Below are positions 12,680 through 13,641 of a DNA stretch of 13,641 nt, one piece after another. The stretch comes from an uncultured Collinsella sp. (lineage in GTDB: Bacteria; Actinomycetota; Coriobacteriia; Coriobacteriales; Coriobacteriaceae), in contig CATZRJ010000041.1 in NCBI GenBank assembly GCA_958423535.1, positions 1 through 13,641 on the forward strand, written 5' to 3'. The notes beneath the pieces are model-generated. The model ran no database searches. It was given only the letters and a program-made list of their open reading frames with translations, and had not been told where the DNA came from. The translations under genes and the position numbers were made by a program. The number at the start of each line of letters is the position of its first letter. The first letter of the stretch is position 1.

Positions 12680-13641
12680 CTACACCGTGAGGAACATCAT
12701 CACGATGATCATGGCAAAGCCGATAAGATCGGTCGGCAAAAACACCGTGCCCAGCATAACGGCACTCGTGATGGTAGCCGAGACCGGCTCCACGGTTCCG
12801 ATCAAGCTCGCACGCACCGAGCCGATGTCCTTGACGCCCTGCATATAGAGCATGTACGCCAAAAACGAGCCCACGACCACAAACACCGCGAGCGCCTCGA
12901 CGCCGGCGGCATCGAGCGCCGGCATATGGGCCCAAGGCTGCACGATGGTGCAGGTGATGATACCAGCCGTGAGCATGGCTGAGCCCGTAACGATGGGACT
13001 GCCGTATTCGGGCAGAATCTTGGCGGGAATCACCGCCATACAGGTGGCGCTCACCGCACACATAAGGCCTGCGACCAGGCCAAGCGGCGATATGCTCAGG
13101 CTCGTGGGGTCGCCGCCGGTAGCGATCAAAAACGTGCCGCCAAGGGCCAGGCCGATACCGATAACCTCGCGCATGCGCGGTTTGCGGCGATCGGTGATGC
13201 AGGTATATCCCATGATGATGACCAGCTGCAGGCACTGAAGGACCGTCGCGGTTCCGGCGTTGGTCAGGCGCACGGCCGAAAGATAGCAAAACTGGTTGAA
13301 CAGCAGGCCAAAGGCGGTAAAGAGCAACAGCTGCTTGCGGTCGGCCGGTGTCGTCCAAAGCTTGACCAGGCGCGCACGGTCGCGCGCGACGACCACGACC
13401 ATAAAGAGCAGGCCGGCAAGAATCTGGCGCACGCTCATGAGCCACAGCGTATCGACATGGTAGGTATCGAACAGGAAGCTCGCGCTGGTGCCCGAGAAGC
13501 CCCAAAACGAGCCGCCCACGAGCGTAGCCAAGACGCCCGTGATCAACTTGCGTGTCGAAGCGCTGTTCAGGCGATTGCGCCATGCACGGCGGGTGCTACG
13601 GCTGAGCTCGTCGGTGCCCTCGGGCACATCAATGTTCGATA
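12680..13641 (-). CDS. DMT-superfamily permease (EamA-type), 5' end outside the window
   Basis: At least 320 codons. The frame is open to the right edge, and the only nearby start (GTG at 13625-13627) has no ribosome site, so the true start is probably outside. Counting from that GTG, a polar Arg-rich N-terminus (1-26) is followed by about ten hydrophobic helices in two repeats, as in EamA proteins: for example 28-48, 63-81, 98-118, 126-143, 153-170, 181-200, 211-230, 245-262, and two after 270. The ending VRASLIGTVEPVSATITSAVMLG (shown by residues 271-293) is the typical second EamA repeat, with the conserved Glu-Pro at 280-281. It likely exports or imports a small metabolite; the substrate cannot be told. 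The stop TAG lies 81 bp before glmM. Confidence 0.88.
   Translation of the reverse strand, partial: SNIDVPEGTDELSRSTRRAWRNRLNSASTRKLITGVLATLVGGSFWGFSGTSASFLFDTYHVDTLWLMSVRQILAGLLFMVVVVARDRARLVKLWTTPADRKQLLLFTAFGLLFNQFCYLSAVRLTNAGTATVLQCLQLVIIMGYTCITDRRKPRMREVIGIGLALGGTFLIATGGDPTSLSISPLGLVAGLMCAVSATCMAVIPAKILPEYGSPIVTGSAMLTAGIITCTIVQPWAHMPALDAAGVEALAVFVVVGSFLAYMLYMQGVKDIGSVRASLIGTVEPVSATITSAVMLGTVFLPTDLIGFAMIIVMMFLTV

Overview
The window looks like chromosomal DNA from a high-GC, gut-type actinobacterium of the Coriobacteriia, most likely Collinsella or a close relative. This rests on the GC-rich coding style, a transcriptional T-box ahead of pheS, an ECF metal transporter with a fused M-N subunit, and a hypothetical protein resembling a family I remember as expanded in Coriobacteriia. 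The genus is an inference from the sequence, not a database match.

Layout. Bases 1-248 hold no convincing gene but carry nested inverted repeats. They precede an orphan protein (249-1322, +) whose C-terminal half looks like a PD-(D/E)xK or Vsr/DUF559-like nuclease fold. That gene runs tail to tail into a minus-strand operon, and the two stop codons share one CTAG. In transcription order the operon is nikM(N) (4960-3875), nikQ (3903-3061), nikO (3016-2246) and a cytoplasmic zinc-dependent phospholipase C-like protein (2167-1319). Upstream of nikM is a recognisable sigma70-type promoter, followed by a perfect GTGTTAC-N14-GTAACAC palindrome. That palindrome matches the NikR operator type described for Geobacter and Desulfovibrio, so I call the transporter a nickel importer although sequence similarity alone would allow cobalt.

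Next is the phenylalanyl-tRNA synthetase operon on the minus strand: a T-box leader (about 9291-9005) with a candidate UUC specifier, pheS (8920-7844), an unusually long structured spacer of 184 bp, then pheT (7659-5206). The pheT 3' hairpin overlaps the -35 region of the nik promoter.

Divergent from pheS is an M32 carboxypeptidase (9425-10999, +). It ends in a strong intrinsic terminator. Between it and the convergent glmM (12598-11267, -) lies 267 bp packed with hairpins, including a palindromic REP-like element with perfect 21-bp arms. Upstream of glmM on the same strand is a DMT/EamA permease, which is open to the right edge of the window and therefore probably 5'-truncated.

Most of the window is housekeeping: Phe-tRNA charging, the first committed amino-sugar step of peptidoglycan synthesis, and peptide trimming. 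The accessory signals are the orphan nuclease-like gene with its symmetric upstream DNA, the NikR-type operator on an ECF transporter, and the palindromic repeat elements.
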